From NCBI GenBank assembly GCA_000752215.1, contig CCFG01000006.1, positions 1-64,000 of the forward strand: DNA of 64,000 nt. Reading direction: 5' to 3'. The notes under the pieces were generated by a model. The model was not told the origin of the DNA and searched no databases. It was given only the letters and a program-made list of their open reading frames with translations. The position numbers and the translations under genes were made by a program. Each line of letters starts with the position of its first letter. Position 1 is the first letter of the stretch. Below, piece after piece: positions 8,342-17,577 of this stretch. This stretch comes from a bacterium MS4. GTDB taxonomy: Bacteria; Bacillota; Clostridia; Oscillospirales; Acutalibacteraceae.

Positions 8342-9658
8342 ATGGACGTCTTTGATAAACTGAAAATTCTGACCGACGCGGCAAAGTACGACGTGGCCTG
8401 CACCTCCAGCGGAGTGGACAAAAAGGCTTCGCGCGGCGGGATCGGGAACGCCACCGCCTGCGGCATCTGCCACAGCTTTGCCGCGGACGGGCGGTGCATC
8501 TCGCTTTTGAAGGTGCTGATGACCAACGCCTGTACCTACGACTGCCAGTACTGCGTGAACCGCCGCTCCAACGACACGCCCCGCGCCGCCTTTACCCCGC
8601 GCGAGCTGGCGGAGCTGACCATCAACTTTTACCGCCGCAATTATATAGAAGGGCTTTTCCTCAGCTCGGGCATTCAGCGAAACCCGGACTACACCTGTGA
8701 GCAGATGATCGAGGCGCTGCGGATTCTGCGGGAGGAATACCGGTTTTCGGGCTATATCCACGCGAAGGCCATCCCCGGCGCGGACAGCGTGTTGATTTCC
8801 CGTCTGGGGATGCTGGCCGACCGCATGAGCGTCAACATTGAGCTGCCGTCCCAGAGCAGCCTGAAGCTGCTGGCCCCGGACAAATCGAAGCACTCCATTC
8901 TGGCGCCCATGGGATATATTCAGAACCGGATTCAGGAAAACACCACCGACCTTGTCAGATACCGGCACGCTCCCAAATTTGCCCCCGCCGGACAGAGCAC
9001 GCAGATGATCGTAGGCGCCACGCCGGAGACGGATTTTCAGATTCTGAACCTGACCGAGGGTCTTTATAAAAAATACAAGCTGAAACGCGTTTTCTTTTCC
9101 GCCTATATGCCCGTTTCCGACAGCGCCCTGTTGCCCTCCACGGACACAAAGCCCCCGCTCCTGCGGGAGCACCGCCTGTACCAGGCGGACTGGCTTTTGC
9201 GGTTTTACGGCTTTACCGCCAATGAAATCCTGGACCCCGGCCATCAGAGCTTTAACCCTTATATAGACCCGAAATGCAACTGGGCGCTCAATCACATGGA
9301 GTGCTTTCCCATGGAAATCAACCGCGCCCCGTACGCGGAGCTGCTGCGCGTACCGGGAATCGGCGTGACCAGCGCCAAACGCATCGTTACCGCCCGGCGG
9401 ACCGGGCCGCTGAATTTTGACGGGCTGAAAAAGCTGGGCGTCGTGCTGAAACGGGCGCAGTACTTCATTACCTGCGGCGGAAAAATCGCGGACGGGCTGA
9501 AAATCACGCAGGACGCCACGCTGCGCTCACTGATGTCCGATACCGCGCTGGGCATGTACCGTCAGGGCGCGGGCTTTGAACCGGAGCAGCTTTCCCTATT
9601 CGAGCAGCCGCGCCTGACACAGGAGGATGTGCGAAAATGCCTGACCGGTCAAATCTGA
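8342..9658 (+). CDS. Putative DNA modification/repair radical SAM protein (TIGR03916 family)
   Basis: 438-residue radical SAM enzyme. The cluster ligands are Cys64, Cys68 and Cys71 (NACTYDCQYC), the canonical CX3CX2C, with an extra Cys40/Cys43 pair (ACGICHSF). A helix-hairpin-helix DNA-binding segment follows in the C-terminal part (LLRVPGIGVTSAKRIV, near residue 345). The family is known to occur next to a DUF4130 protein that in other genomes is fused to uracil-DNA glycosylase; its reaction is not established. The start has AAGGAG about ten bases upstream. The next gene overlaps it by 22 bases, implying coupled translation. The LexA-like box upstream supports a damage-response role. Confidence 0.9.
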   Translation: MDVFDKLKILTDAAKYDVACTSSGVDKKASRGGIGNATACGICHSFAADGRCISLLKVLMTNACTYDCQYCVNRRSNDTPRAAFTPRELAELTINFYRRNYIEGLFLSSGIQRNPDYTCEQMIEALRILREEYRFSGYIHAKAIPGADSVLISRLGMLADRMSVNIELPSQSSLKLLAPDKSKHSILAPMGYIQNRIQENTTDLVRYRHAPKFAPAGQSTQMIVGATPETDFQILNLTEGLYKKYKLKRVFFSAYMPVSDSALLPSTDTKPPLLREHRLYQADWLLRFYGFTANEILDPGHQSFNPYIDPKCNWALNHMECFPMEINRAPYAELLRVPGIGVTSAKRIVTARRTGPLNFDGLKKLGVVLKRAQYFITCGGKIADGLKITQDATLRSLMSDTALGMYRQGAGFEPEQLSLFEQPRLTQEDVRKCLTGQI

Positions 9659-10467
9659 TTTACTGCTACGACGGAAGCTTTGACGGGCTTTTATGCTGTG
9701 TCTTTGAGAGCTACGAAAAGCGTGAAATTCCCGCGGATATTTTTTCGCCCGACACGGAGCAGACCGTTCTGCTGCCGCAGCGGGAAATCGTGACCGATCC
9801 CAAAAAATCGGCCCGGGTGCTGGCTTCCATCCCGGGAAAAATGGGGATGGAAGCGCTGGACTTCGTGCGCCACGCTTATCTGACGTGCCTGCCCCGGAAA
9901 GAGCTTTTTATCCTGCTGTTTCTCCGCATGGGCTTTTCCTGCGGTCCCCGTGTGATGAATATGCTGGCGGACGATGTGGTAAACACGCTTTTTAAAGCGG
10001 TCAAGCACCTGACCAACGAAGCGCACCTGCTGAAAGGCTTTCTGCGCTTTTCCGTCTTTGACGGCGCGCTGGCCGCCGAGATCGAACCCAAAAACCTCGT
10101 GCTGCCCCTGCTGGCCCCGCATTTCCGGGAACGGTACCCGGAGGAACGCTTTTTGATTTACGACCGCACGCACTCCATGGCGCTGATCTATCAGCCCTAC
10201 CGCTCCAAAATCATTTCCGCGGACGATTTCCAGATGCCCGAACCGGACGAGGAAGAACGTTCCTTCCGGGAGCTTTGGCGTCTTTTTTACAGCACCATCG
10301 AGGTGCAGGGCCGCCACAACCCGAAGTGCCGTATGAGCCATATGCCAAAGCGCTACTGGAGCTGCATGACGGAATTCAGCACGGAGAGAGATATCCGAAA
10401 AAAACAGGAGCTGCCCGGGGGGCCGAAGCTTCTGAACGGTTCCGGTCCGGAATCGTCAGGCCGATGA
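9637..10467 (+). CDS. TIGR03915/DUF4130 family putative DNA repair protein
   Basis: 276-residue partner of the radical SAM protein. It begins MPDRSNLIYCYDGSFDGLLCCVFESY, the hallmark of this family, and contains the DUF4130 region with LIYDRTHSMALIYQP and the C-terminal HNPKCRMSHMPKRYW. In other bacteria this domain can be fused to a UDG-like glycosylase; that domain is absent here. The start at 9637 has AGGAGG upstream inside the previous gene and overlaps it by 22 bases. The biochemical role is unknown; the fixed pairing suggests a two-component repair or modification activity. Confidence 0.88.
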   Translation: MPDRSNLIYCYDGSFDGLLCCVFESYEKREIPADIFSPDTEQTVLLPQREIVTDPKKSARVLASIPGKMGMEALDFVRHAYLTCLPRKELFILLFLRMGFSCGPRVMNMLADDVVNTLFKAVKHLTNEAHLLKGFLRFSVFDGALAAEIEPKNLVLPLLAPHFRERYPEERFLIYDRTHSMALIYQPYRSKIISADDFQMPEPDEEERSFRELWRLFYSTIEVQGRHNPKCRMSHMPKRYWSCMTEFSTERDIRKKQELPGGPKLLNGSGPESSGR

Positions 10468-10502
10468 TCATCTGTTTTTTATTTGCCGCCGCACCTTGCT
10501 TT

Positions 10503-10540
10503 GCGGGCCTTTTTCCATAGGGAAAAGGCCCGCTTGTAAT
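10503..10540 (+). terminator. Terminator after the radical SAM pair
   Basis: Inverted repeat GCGGGCCTTTTTCC / GGAAAAGGCCCGC (10503-10533) 35 bases after the stop, followed by a short T-rich tract (TTGTAATTGTT). Confidence 0.6.
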
Positions 10541-10612
10541 TGTTCACAGAATACACCATTTCTTTTCACAATTATTTAAACTCTTTTTTGCCCAATTCCT
10601 ATAGTCTTAATA

Positions 10613-10641
10613 TTGACATTTTTACCTCTCAGCTGTATGAT
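10613..10641 (+). promoter_or_regulatory. Promoter of the MacAB-like efflux operon
   Basis: Consensus TTGACA (10613-10618), 17-base spacer, TATGAT (10636-10641), about 80 bases before the first gene. No operator-like repeat is evident around it. Confidence 0.8.
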
Positions 10642-10719
10642 TGTATTAATCAAATAGTACATAATGGATAGAACTGTCAACGTGCTTTTTGTTCCACAAA
10701 CGAAGGAGTGACTACCACT

Positions 10720-12339
10720 GTGAAGAAAAAAAGGAAAAAGATTATTTTGATCGCCGTCGCGGTGATTGTTGTAGCCGCGGTTGCGGTCAACGCATTTCTG
10801 CCGAAAAGTTCCGCGGTACCATCGGTGCAGAGCACCCCCCTAAGCAAAACCGAGCTGCGCAACACGGTCAGCACTACCGGAGTGGTGGAAAGCACCAACT
10901 CCGTAAAGGTATATACGGACCTGAATTATTCCGTCAAAACGCTGCCCGTGGAAGTCGGCGACCGCGTCAGCGCCGGAGACGTGCTCTGCAAGCTGGATTC
11001 CGGGGACCTGGAAGATACCATCGGGCAAAAGCAGGCCGCTTTGAGCAGCAACGCGAAGCTGGCTTATCAGAAGATACAAGCGAGCCAGAAAAAATACAAC
11101 GATACCTCCAGCACTCTGAACGCCGGGCTGAATACGCAGATCAACGCCGCGCAGGACAAAGTGGACTCCGCCAAGCGCGATCTGGAAAACGCACAGCAGA
11201 AACAGAGCGACGCGGAAAAGCATATACAGGAAAACCTGAATACCTCGCTGATAACCGCAAAAAACAATTTGAATAGCGCGAAATTAAGCCTTGACAGCGC
11301 AACCAGAGACTACAATGATGTTAAAAAGCATTTAAAGGACGGCGATTATGCCGAGACTGACGATGAAGCGAAAGAAAAATATCTTAATCCCGCAAGGGAT
11401 GCCATGGAATCCGCCCAGCTTGCCTATGACAACGCGCAGAAAAACCTGAACGCCGTGGCGACCGCTGCGGACGAGGAACGCGACCAGTACGTCAAATCGA
11501 CCGCAGCGGCGCAGTCCGCGTATGACAGCGCGGTCAAGTCGCTCACGGCGACACAGACCTCCGTCAATCAGGACCTGAAAACCGCGCAGGACGACATTAT
11601 TACCTCGAAGCTTTCCGCCGACGACACCGCGTCGGTAAAAGAACTGCAGGCGCTGCAGACCAAGCTTGACAAGTGCACGGTCACCGCTCCGAATCCCGGC
11701 ACGGTCACCGCCGTTTACGCGGTGCAGAACGCCCCCGCGAGCGGGCTGATGTTTGTAATAGAGGACACCGCCGCGCTGAAAATGACCGTAAAAATCAAGG
11801 AGTACGACATCACCAACGTAAAAGAAGGCATGAAGGTGGCTGTGACGGCCGACGCGATCGCCGATAAGGAATTTGAGGGCGTGCTCGAAAGGGTTTCGCC
11901 CGCTTCCGTCAAGGGAGCCGACGGCAAAGCCGCCAGCAGCAACGACGCCGAATTTGAGGCCGACGTTCTGATCACCTCAAAGGATACTCCCCTGAGAATC
12001 GGTATGAACGGAAGCGCGGACATCATTCTGGAACAGAAGAAGGACGTTTTCGCAGTGCCGTATGACGCGGTATCCGCCGACGCTTCCGGAAAGAGCGTTG
12101 TCTACGCCGCCGTGCCGCAGAAGGACGGAACCTTTAAGGTGCAGGCTGTCACCGTAACAACGGGAATTGAGACGGACGCAGAGGAGGAAATTTCCGGGGA
12201 CGGGCTGAAGGAAGGCATGCAGATCATTTCCGACGCCAAGGAGATCAAGCCGGGCGAAACCGTCAAGCTTTCCGGCGCGGTGGAAGGAACCGAATCCGGA
12301 GGCGGCGCGGGATTCAGAGCGGCGGGTATGAGACCATGA
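10720..12339 (+). CDS. Efflux periplasmic-adaptor-type subunit (HlyD/MacA family)
   Basis: 539-residue membrane-fusion protein. It has an N-terminal lysine cluster and one transmembrane helix (KKIILIAVAVIVVAAVAV), a lipoyl/barrel-sandwich half (LPVEVGDRVSAGDVLCKLDSG), a long Ala/Gln/Lys-rich coiled coil (about residues 105-310), the second lipoyl half (CTVTAPNPGTVTAVYA) and a C-terminal beta-barrel. The GTG at 10720 is chosen because GAAGGAG lies 11 bases upstream. It links an ABC exporter to the cell envelope in Gram-positives that lack an outer membrane. It overlaps the ATPase gene by ATGA. Confidence 0.88.
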   Translation: MKKKRKKIILIAVAVIVVAAVAVNAFLPKSSAVPSVQSTPLSKTELRNTVSTTGVVESTNSVKVYTDLNYSVKTLPVEVGDRVSAGDVLCKLDSGDLEDTIGQKQAALSSNAKLAYQKIQASQKKYNDTSSTLNAGLNTQINAAQDKVDSAKRDLENAQQKQSDAEKHIQENLNTSLITAKNNLNSAKLSLDSATRDYNDVKKHLKDGDYAETDDEAKEKYLNPARDAMESAQLAYDNAQKNLNAVATAADEERDQYVKSTAAAQSAYDSAVKSLTATQTSVNQDLKTAQDDIITSKLSADDTASVKELQALQTKLDKCTVTAPNPGTVTAVYAVQNAPASGLMFVIEDTAALKMTVKIKEYDITNVKEGMKVAVTADAIADKEFEGVLERVSPASVKGADGKAASSNDAEFEADVLITSKDTPLRIGMNGSADIILEQKKDVFAVPYDAVSADASGKSVVYAAVPQKDGTFKVQAVTVTTGIETDAEEEISGDGLKEGMQIISDAKEIKPGETVKLSGAVEGTESGGGAGFRAAGMRP

Positions 12340-13061
12340 ATACTGTAATCGATATGCACGATATCGTTAAAACCTTTTACATAGGAACGCCCAACGAGCT
12401 GGAAATCCTGCACGGCATCACCCTGGATATTTACGAAGGGCAGTTTGTCTCCATTGTCGGCGCGTCCGGCTCGGGCAAATCCACCCTGATGAATATCATC
12501 GGCGCGCTGGACCGGCCGACCGCCGGCGACTACATCCTGGACGGCGTGCCGATCGGCAAAATGAGCAGCAACGAGCTTTCGGAAATCCGCAACAAAAAAA
12601 TCGGGTTTGTTTTCCAGACCTTCAACCTGATCCCGCGTTCCACCGCGCTGGGCAATGTGGAGCTTCCCATGCTTTACGCGGGGATACCGGGCAAAAAAAG
12701 AGCCGCCCAGGCGATGGAGCTTTTGAGGATGGTGGAGATGGAAGACCGATCAAAGCATATGCCCAACGAGCTTTCCGGGGGACAGAAGCAGCGGATCGCC
12801 ATTGCCCGCGCCATGGCGAACGACCCCGCGATCATCCTTGCAGACGAGCCGACCGGCGCGCTGGACAGCACCACGGGCCGCCTGGTCATGGACCTGTTCC
12901 ACAAGCTCCACCGGGAGCAGGGGAAGACGATCGTCCTGATTACCCATAACAACGAGCTGGCGATGGAAACCGAACGGATCATCACGATTCACGACGGCAG
13001 AATCCAGAGCGATAAAAACAACCAGCCTGTTTTTCAGGAGGAAAATCATGAATCTGCTTGA
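12336..13061 (+). CDS. ABC exporter ATP-binding protein (MacB/LolD type)
   Basis: 241-residue ATPase with Walker A GASGSGKST, Q-loop FVFQTFNLIPR, signature LSGGQKQRIAIARA, Walker B IILADEPTGALDS and switch His in VLITHNNELA. It pairs with the FtsX-like permease encoded next (14-base overlap) and the adaptor upstream, forming a MacAB-like tripartite exporter. Such systems in Firmicutes export antimicrobial peptides, macrolides or signalling peptides; nothing in the sequence tells which. Confidence 0.92.
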   Translation: MNTVIDMHDIVKTFYIGTPNELEILHGITLDIYEGQFVSIVGASGSGKSTLMNIIGALDRPTAGDYILDGVPIGKMSSNELSEIRNKKIGFVFQTFNLIPRSTALGNVELPMLYAGIPGKKRAAQAMELLRMVEMEDRSKHMPNELSGGQKQRIAIARAMANDPAIILADEPTGALDSTTGRLVMDLFHKLHREQGKTIVLITHNNELAMETERIITIHDGRIQSDKNNQPVFQEENHESA

Positions 13062-14283
13062 AAATATTTCTCTTGCCATCAACGGGCTGATCTCCAATAA
13101 AATGCGCGCCCTGCTCACCATGCTGGGCATTATCATCGGCATCGGCTCCGTCATCGCCATCACCTCCGTCGGCAACGCGATGACCACCTCCGTCAACGAC
13201 GCGCTTGCAAATTTCGGCATTACCAACATTTCGGTTTATCTCTCCAGCAAGGAAGGCGGCGGAGGCGGCTCCGCCATGACGAAAGACGATTATATTGCAA
13301 CCGATATGATCGCGAAATACCAAAAAAAATACGCCGACAAGATCACCGCAATCGGATTGAGCGCAAGCGCGGGGACCGGCAAAATCAAGAACGGCCACAA
13401 AACGTCCAACGTTTCCCTTTCCGGAGTCAACGAAGGCTCGATGCTGGTCGACAACATCACTGTGATCCGCGGCCGGTTCATCGCCGAAAAAGACGAGCAG
13501 CGCGTCAGCAAGGTCGCCGTGATCTCCGAGCGGCTGGCTGCGGAGCTGTACGGCTCAGCCGATAACCCGATCGGCAAGCAGATCCGCATGGAAACCAATT
13601 ACGGATATAAGACCTACACGGTCATCGGGGTTTATCAGGAAGCTTCCTCTTCCATGTTTATGCGGCAGGACACGCGTACCACCTTTTACATTCCGGTAAC
13701 GGCCGCGAAGGAACTGACCGGCGACGACGACGGATATCAGAGCCTGACGGTCATGGCCGCGCGCGGAATCGATTATACCCAGTTCGCCGACGATACGCAG
13801 AATTTCTTCAACACTTTTTATACCAAAAATAAATTCTTTCAATGCTTTGCTATGAGCCTGGAATCCCAGATTTCCGAAATGAATTCGATGATGGGCACCC
13901 TTACCCTTGCCATTTCCATTATCGCGGCCATTTCGCTGCTGGTCGGCGGCATCGGGGTCATGAACATCATGCTGGTTTCCGTCACGGAGCGCACAAGGGA
14001 AATCGGCGTGCGCAAGGCGCTCGGGGCGCCGGACAGCGCCATCCGCACCCAGTTTATTGTAGAGTCCATGATTATCTGCCTGATCGGGGGTATTTTTGGA
14101 ATCATTCTGGGAGCCGGTCTCGGTTACGCGGGCGGGCTGCTGCTGAAGCAGGCGGCTTATCCCACCCCCTCCGCCATTGCGGTCGCCGTGGGCTTCTCCA
14201 TGGCCATCGGCATTTTCTTCGGCTACTACCCCGCGAACAAAGCCGCAAAGCTCGACCCGATCGAAGCCCTGCGGTACGAATAA
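13048..14283 (+). CDS. ABC exporter permease, MacB/FtsX family
   Basis: 411-residue permease with the MacB layout: first transmembrane helix after MNLLENISLAINGLISNKMRALLTMLGIIIG, a large extracytoplasmic domain (residues about 45-270), then three helices with the FtsX motifs GGIGVMNIMLVSVTERTREIG and a terminal AAKLDPIEALRYE. AGGAGG lies eight bases before the ATG. It is the last gene of the operon and is followed by a strong terminator. Confidence 0.92.
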   Translation: MNLLENISLAINGLISNKMRALLTMLGIIIGIGSVIAITSVGNAMTTSVNDALANFGITNISVYLSSKEGGGGGSAMTKDDYIATDMIAKYQKKYADKITAIGLSASAGTGKIKNGHKTSNVSLSGVNEGSMLVDNITVIRGRFIAEKDEQRVSKVAVISERLAAELYGSADNPIGKQIRMETNYGYKTYTVIGVYQEASSSMFMRQDTRTTFYIPVTAAKELTGDDDGYQSLTVMAARGIDYTQFADDTQNFFNTFYTKNKFFQCFAMSLESQISEMNSMMGTLTLAISIIAAISLLVGGIGVMNIMLVSVTERTREIGVRKALGAPDSAIRTQFIVESMIICLIGGIFGIILGAGLGYAGGLLLKQAAYPTPSAIAVAVGFSMAIGIFFGYYPANKAAKLDPIEALRYE

Positions 14284-14300
14284 AATGATCCTATCATCAT

Positions 14301-14353
14301 AAAAAACGCGTCCTGCCCGGGTTTTTAAATCCGGTTTCAGGACGCGTTTTTAT
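14301..14353. terminator. Bidirectional terminator between efflux and FASII operons
   Basis: A 13-base stem AAAACGCGTCCTG (14303-14315) / CAGGACGCGTTTT (14338-14350) with T tracts on both outer sides. It can end the plus-strand efflux operon and the minus-strand FASII operon. Confidence 0.88.
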
Positions 14354-14381
14354 TCGACTCCTCCAATCGGGCATCTGTCAC

Positions 14382-14545
14382 CGCCTACTCCCTCCGCCGA
14401 GCCGGGCACGGCACCTCCCTCACAGAGGGAGGCAAAGAGAGGCCCCCTCCCTGAGGGGGCTGGCAGGCACAGCCTGACTGAGGGAGTCGCTCCCTGCTTC
14501 CTTTAGAGCATCCCCGTAGGCGCGTGCCGACCGCATGGTCCCGCA
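14382..14545 (+). repeat. Interspersed palindromic repeat, copy 2, running into accA
   Basis: Contains CTCCCTCACAGAGGGAGGC, CTGAGGGGGCTGGCAGGC and CTGACTGAGGGAGTC as in the copies at 27.8 and 34.7 kb. Beyond it, up to about 14575, the sequence GACCGCATGGTC and ACCGGCAGGTC is the inverted form of the repeat head seen at 34565 and 36580. The repeat therefore crosses the accA stop codon at 14503. Confidence 0.75.
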
Positions 14546-15351
14546 GGCGTTTCCTGACCGGCAGGTCTCCCGGCAGGTCCGAAGCCGATGCCGCGAAAGC
14601 GCTCGTAGCGTTTCTGAACCAACTCCTCCGGGTCAAGATTTTTGTTTCTCACAAGCGTTTCCCACAGGCCCTGCTTAATCTCCTGATAAGTCCTGTGGAA
14701 ATTCCTGCCGCTTTCCCCGACGACGCGCTCGATCACCTTCAGCTCCAGAAGATCCTGCGCGGTGAGCTTCAGGCATTCCGACGCCTCTTTCACCCGGGAG
14801 GAATCTTTCCACAGGATGCTGGCGCACCCCTCGGGGGAAATGACGGAGTAAATGGCGTTTTCCAGCATCCAGACCTCGTCGGCAACGGCGAGCGCGAGCG
14901 CCCCGCCGCTTCCGCCCTCACCGATCAGCACGGAGACGACCGGGACCCTCAGCGTCATCATTTCCATCAGGTTTTCGGCAATCGCCTGCCCCTGCCCGCG
15001 TTCCTCCGCGGCAATGCCGCAGAACGCGCCGGAGGTGTCCACAAAGCACACCACGGGACGCCCGAATTTTTCCGCGAGCTTCATCTGGCGCAAGGCCTTG
15101 CGGTACCCCTCCGGATGGGCGGAACCGAAATTGCGGAAAACCTTTTCCTTGGTATCGTGTCCCCGTTCCAGAGCCACCACCGTCACCGGCATGGTATTCA
15201 GCCGGGCAATGCCCGCCACGACGGCCTTGTCGTCGCCGAAACGTCGGTCGCCGTGCAGTTCGACAAAGTCCTCAAAGATATTGGCGATAAAATCCGTCCC
15301 CGTCGGCCTGCCCTTGGCACGGGCGGCGGCCACCTTGTCATAAGCGCTCAT
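14503..15351 (-). CDS. accA: Acetyl-CoA carboxylase carboxyltransferase subunit alpha
   Basis: 282 residues; transfers the carboxyl group from biotin to acetyl-CoA together with AccD, making malonyl-CoA for FASII. It has RFGDDKAVVAGIA, the crotonase-fold region GEGGSGGALALAVAD and YSVISPEGCASILWKD. The ATG at 15351 overlaps the accD stop as ATGA and has GGAGG eight bases upstream. The normal family end is RYERFRGIG; the following 25 or so residues (rich in Gly, Pro and Arg, ending HAPTGML) are encoded by the adjacent repeat element, so the native stop seems to have been replaced. It is the last gene of the FASII operon. Confidence 0.93.
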   Translation of the reverse strand: MSAYDKVAAARAKGRPTGTDFIANIFEDFVELHGDRRFGDDKAVVAGIARLNTMPVTVVALERGHDTKEKVFRNFGSAHPEGYRKALRQMKLAEKFGRPVVCFVDTSGAFCGIAAEERGQGQAIAENLMEMMTLRVPVVSVLIGEGGSGGALALAVADEVWMLENAIYSVISPEGCASILWKDSSRVKEASECLKLTAQDLLELKVIERVVGESGRNFHRTYQEIKQGLWETLVRNKNLDPEELVQKRYERFRGIGFGPAGRPAGQETPAGPCGRHAPTGML

Positions 15352-16217
15352 CCGCATTCCCTCCCCGTGTGCAGGGAAAGAAGCCTTGCGATCTGCTTTC
15401 TCTGATTCTTCCGGTCGACAATCGCGTCGACAAAGCCTTTTTCCAGCAGGAATTCCGCCCGCTGAAAGCCCGAGGGCAGCTTCTGGCGGATGGTCTGCTC
15501 AATCACGCGCGGCCCGGCAAAGCCGATCAGCGCGTTCGGCTCGGCAAGGATGATGTCGGCCTCCATGGCAAAGCTGGCGGTCACGCCGCCGGTGGTCGGG
15601 TCGGTCAGAACGGCAATGTACAGGTTCCCCGCGTCGCTGTGCAGCTTGACGGCCCCGCTGGTCTTGGCCATCTGCATCAGCGAAAGGATTCCCTCCTGCA
15701 TTCTGGCCCCGCCGGACACGGTGCAGCCGACGACCGGCAGGGAATGGTCGCGGGCGTACTCGAAAATCCGCGTGATTTTTTCGCCTACCACCGTACCCAT
15801 GCTGCCCATCATAAAGTGGGGCTCCATAACGAACAGCGCGCAGTCGTTTCCGCCGATTCTGGCGGTACCGCAGACAACGGCCTCTTTCTCGGCGCTTTCC
15901 AGCCTGGCGTGCTTGATCTTTTCCGGGTAGCCGGGAAAATCGATCGGATTTTTGGAAAGGATTCCGCCGTAAAGCTCCTCAAAGGTATTCTCATCCGTCA
16001 GCATACTGATGCGCTGGCGGGCGTTCATACGGAAATGATACCCGCATTTCGGGCAGACATTGCTGTTTTCATTCAGCGCGCCCGTAAAAAGCGTCTGTTT
16101 GCACGAGGGGCATAAAACGCACATTTCGCCCGGAACATCGGGCGAAACCGTTTTGATATACTTGTTATAATTTTCAAGCTCGTTTTTCGGCTTGCGAAAA
16201 AATTCTTTTTTCAGCAC
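15348..16217 (-). CDS. accD: Acetyl-CoA carboxylase carboxyltransferase subunit beta
   Basis: 289 residues. The N-terminal zinc ribbon has Cys36/Cys39 (CPSCK) and Cys55/Cys58 (CPKCG), followed by the crotonase-like domain with GCTVSGGARMQEGILSLMQMAKTS and DPTTGGVTASFAM. The GTG start overlaps the accC stop by seven bases. It works as an alpha2-beta2 complex with AccA. Confidence 0.95.
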   Translation of the reverse strand: MLKKEFFRKPKNELENYNKYIKTVSPDVPGEMCVLCPSCKQTLFTGALNENSNVCPKCGYHFRMNARQRISMLTDENTFEELYGGILSKNPIDFPGYPEKIKHARLESAEKEAVVCGTARIGGNDCALFVMEPHFMMGSMGTVVGEKITRIFEYARDHSLPVVGCTVSGGARMQEGILSLMQMAKTSGAVKLHSDAGNLYIAVLTDPTTGGVTASFAMEADIILAEPNALIGFAGPRVIEQTIRQKLPSGFQRAEFLLEKGFVDAIVDRKNQRKQIARLLSLHTGRECG

Positions 16218-17557
16218 GGAACGTTACCCCGTTTCTCGATCAAGTCGGTATAATAGTCGCCGGCGATAAATTCGCTGTCGCTCAGGATATCCATCTGCTG
16301 CTCCGCGTTGTGCTCCACGCCCTCGATCACCAGCTCGCACAAAGCCGCCTGCATTTTGCGGATGGCTTCCTCGCGCGTTTTGGCGTGCACGACCAGCTTG
16401 CCGATCATGGAGTCGTAAAACGGCGGAACGGTATAGTCCTGATACAAGGCCGTGTCAAAACGGACCCACGGCCCGCCCGGAATATGCAGAAAAGAAATGG
16501 TGCCGCAGCTGGGACGGAACCCGTCGCGCGGATTTTCCGCATTGATGCGGCACTCGATGGCGGTGCCTTCGATCTTGATATCTTCCTGTTTATAGGAAAG
16601 AGGCACGCCGGACGCGATCCGGATCTGCCATTTTACAAGGTCGATCCCGGTCACCATCTCCGTTACGGGATGCTCCACCTGAAGCCTCGTATTCATTTCC
16701 ATAAAATAAAAATTCCCGGTCTTATCCATCAGGAACTCGATAGTACCGGCGTTGACGTATTTGACCGCACGGGCCGCCCTGACTGCCGCCTCCATCATCT
16801 TCCGGCGCGTTTCGGCGCCGACGGCGGGGGAGGGGCTTTCCTCCAGCAGCTTCTGGCGTTTGCGCTGGACGGAGCATTCCCGCTCGCCCAGGCAGACGAC
16901 GTTCCCGTAGCCGTCGCATAAAATCTGCATTTCGATATGCTTTACCGGGAACAGATACTTTTCCATGTAGACCTCGCCGTCGCCGAACGCGCTCTGCGCT
17001 TCCGCAGAAGCCGCGGCAAAGGCGTTTTTCAGCTCTTTGGCGCTGTTGACCGTGCGGATTCCCCGGCCGCCGCCGCCCGCACGGGCCTTGACCAGAAGGG
17101 GATACCCGATTTTGTCGGCTTCCTGCTGAATCAAAGCTGGGTCGTCAAGGATATCGCAGCCCGGCACAACGGGGACACCCGCCGCGCGCATCGTTTTTCG
17201 CGCCGCGTCCTTGTCGCCCATTTTGCGGATGAGGTCGGCGCTCGGACCGATGAACGCGATGCCGCATTTTTCACAGAGCGACGCGAAGTCCGCGTTTTCG
17301 GACAGCAGCCCATAACCAGGGTGGATGGCCTGCGCGCCCGTTACCACGGCGGCGGAGAGGATGGCGCTCATGTTCAGATAGCTGTCCTTCGCCTGCGCGG
17401 GGCCGATGCAGATGCTTTCGTCCGCAAGGCTGACGTGCAGGGAATCCCTGTCCGCCTCCGAAAAAACCGCTACGCTCGAAATCCCCATCTCCTTACAGGC
17501 GCGGATGATGCGGACGGCGATTTCGCCGCGGTTGGCAATCAATATTTTAGAAAACAA
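16211..17557 (-). CDS. accC: Acetyl-CoA carboxylase biotin carboxylase subunit
   Basis: 448-residue ATP-grasp enzyme that carboxylates AccB-bound biotin. It shows the N-terminal MFSKILIANRGEIAVRIIRA, the glycine-rich loop KARAGGGGRGIR, ECSVQRKRQKLLEE, and the catalytic EMNTRLQVEHPVTE. The length is normal for the family. It is coupled to accD by a seven-base overlap and follows fabZ by 20 bases. Confidence 0.96.
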   Translation of the reverse strand: MFSKILIANRGEIAVRIIRACKEMGISSVAVFSEADRDSLHVSLADESICIGPAQAKDSYLNMSAILSAAVVTGAQAIHPGYGLLSENADFASLCEKCGIAFIGPSADLIRKMGDKDAARKTMRAAGVPVVPGCDILDDPALIQQEADKIGYPLLVKARAGGGGRGIRTVNSAKELKNAFAAASAEAQSAFGDGEVYMEKYLFPVKHIEMQILCDGYGNVVCLGERECSVQRKRQKLLEESPSPAVGAETRRKMMEAAVRAARAVKYVNAGTIEFLMDKTGNFYFMEMNTRLQVEHPVTEMVTGIDLVKWQIRIASGVPLSYKQEDIKIEGTAIECRINAENPRDGFRPSCGTISFLHIPGGPWVRFDTALYQDYTVPPFYDSMIGKLVVHAKTREEAIRKMQAALCELVIEGVEHNAEQQMDILSDSEFIAGDYYTDLIEKRGNVPC

Positions 17558-17577
17558 GCTTCAGCCTTCCTTTCCTG

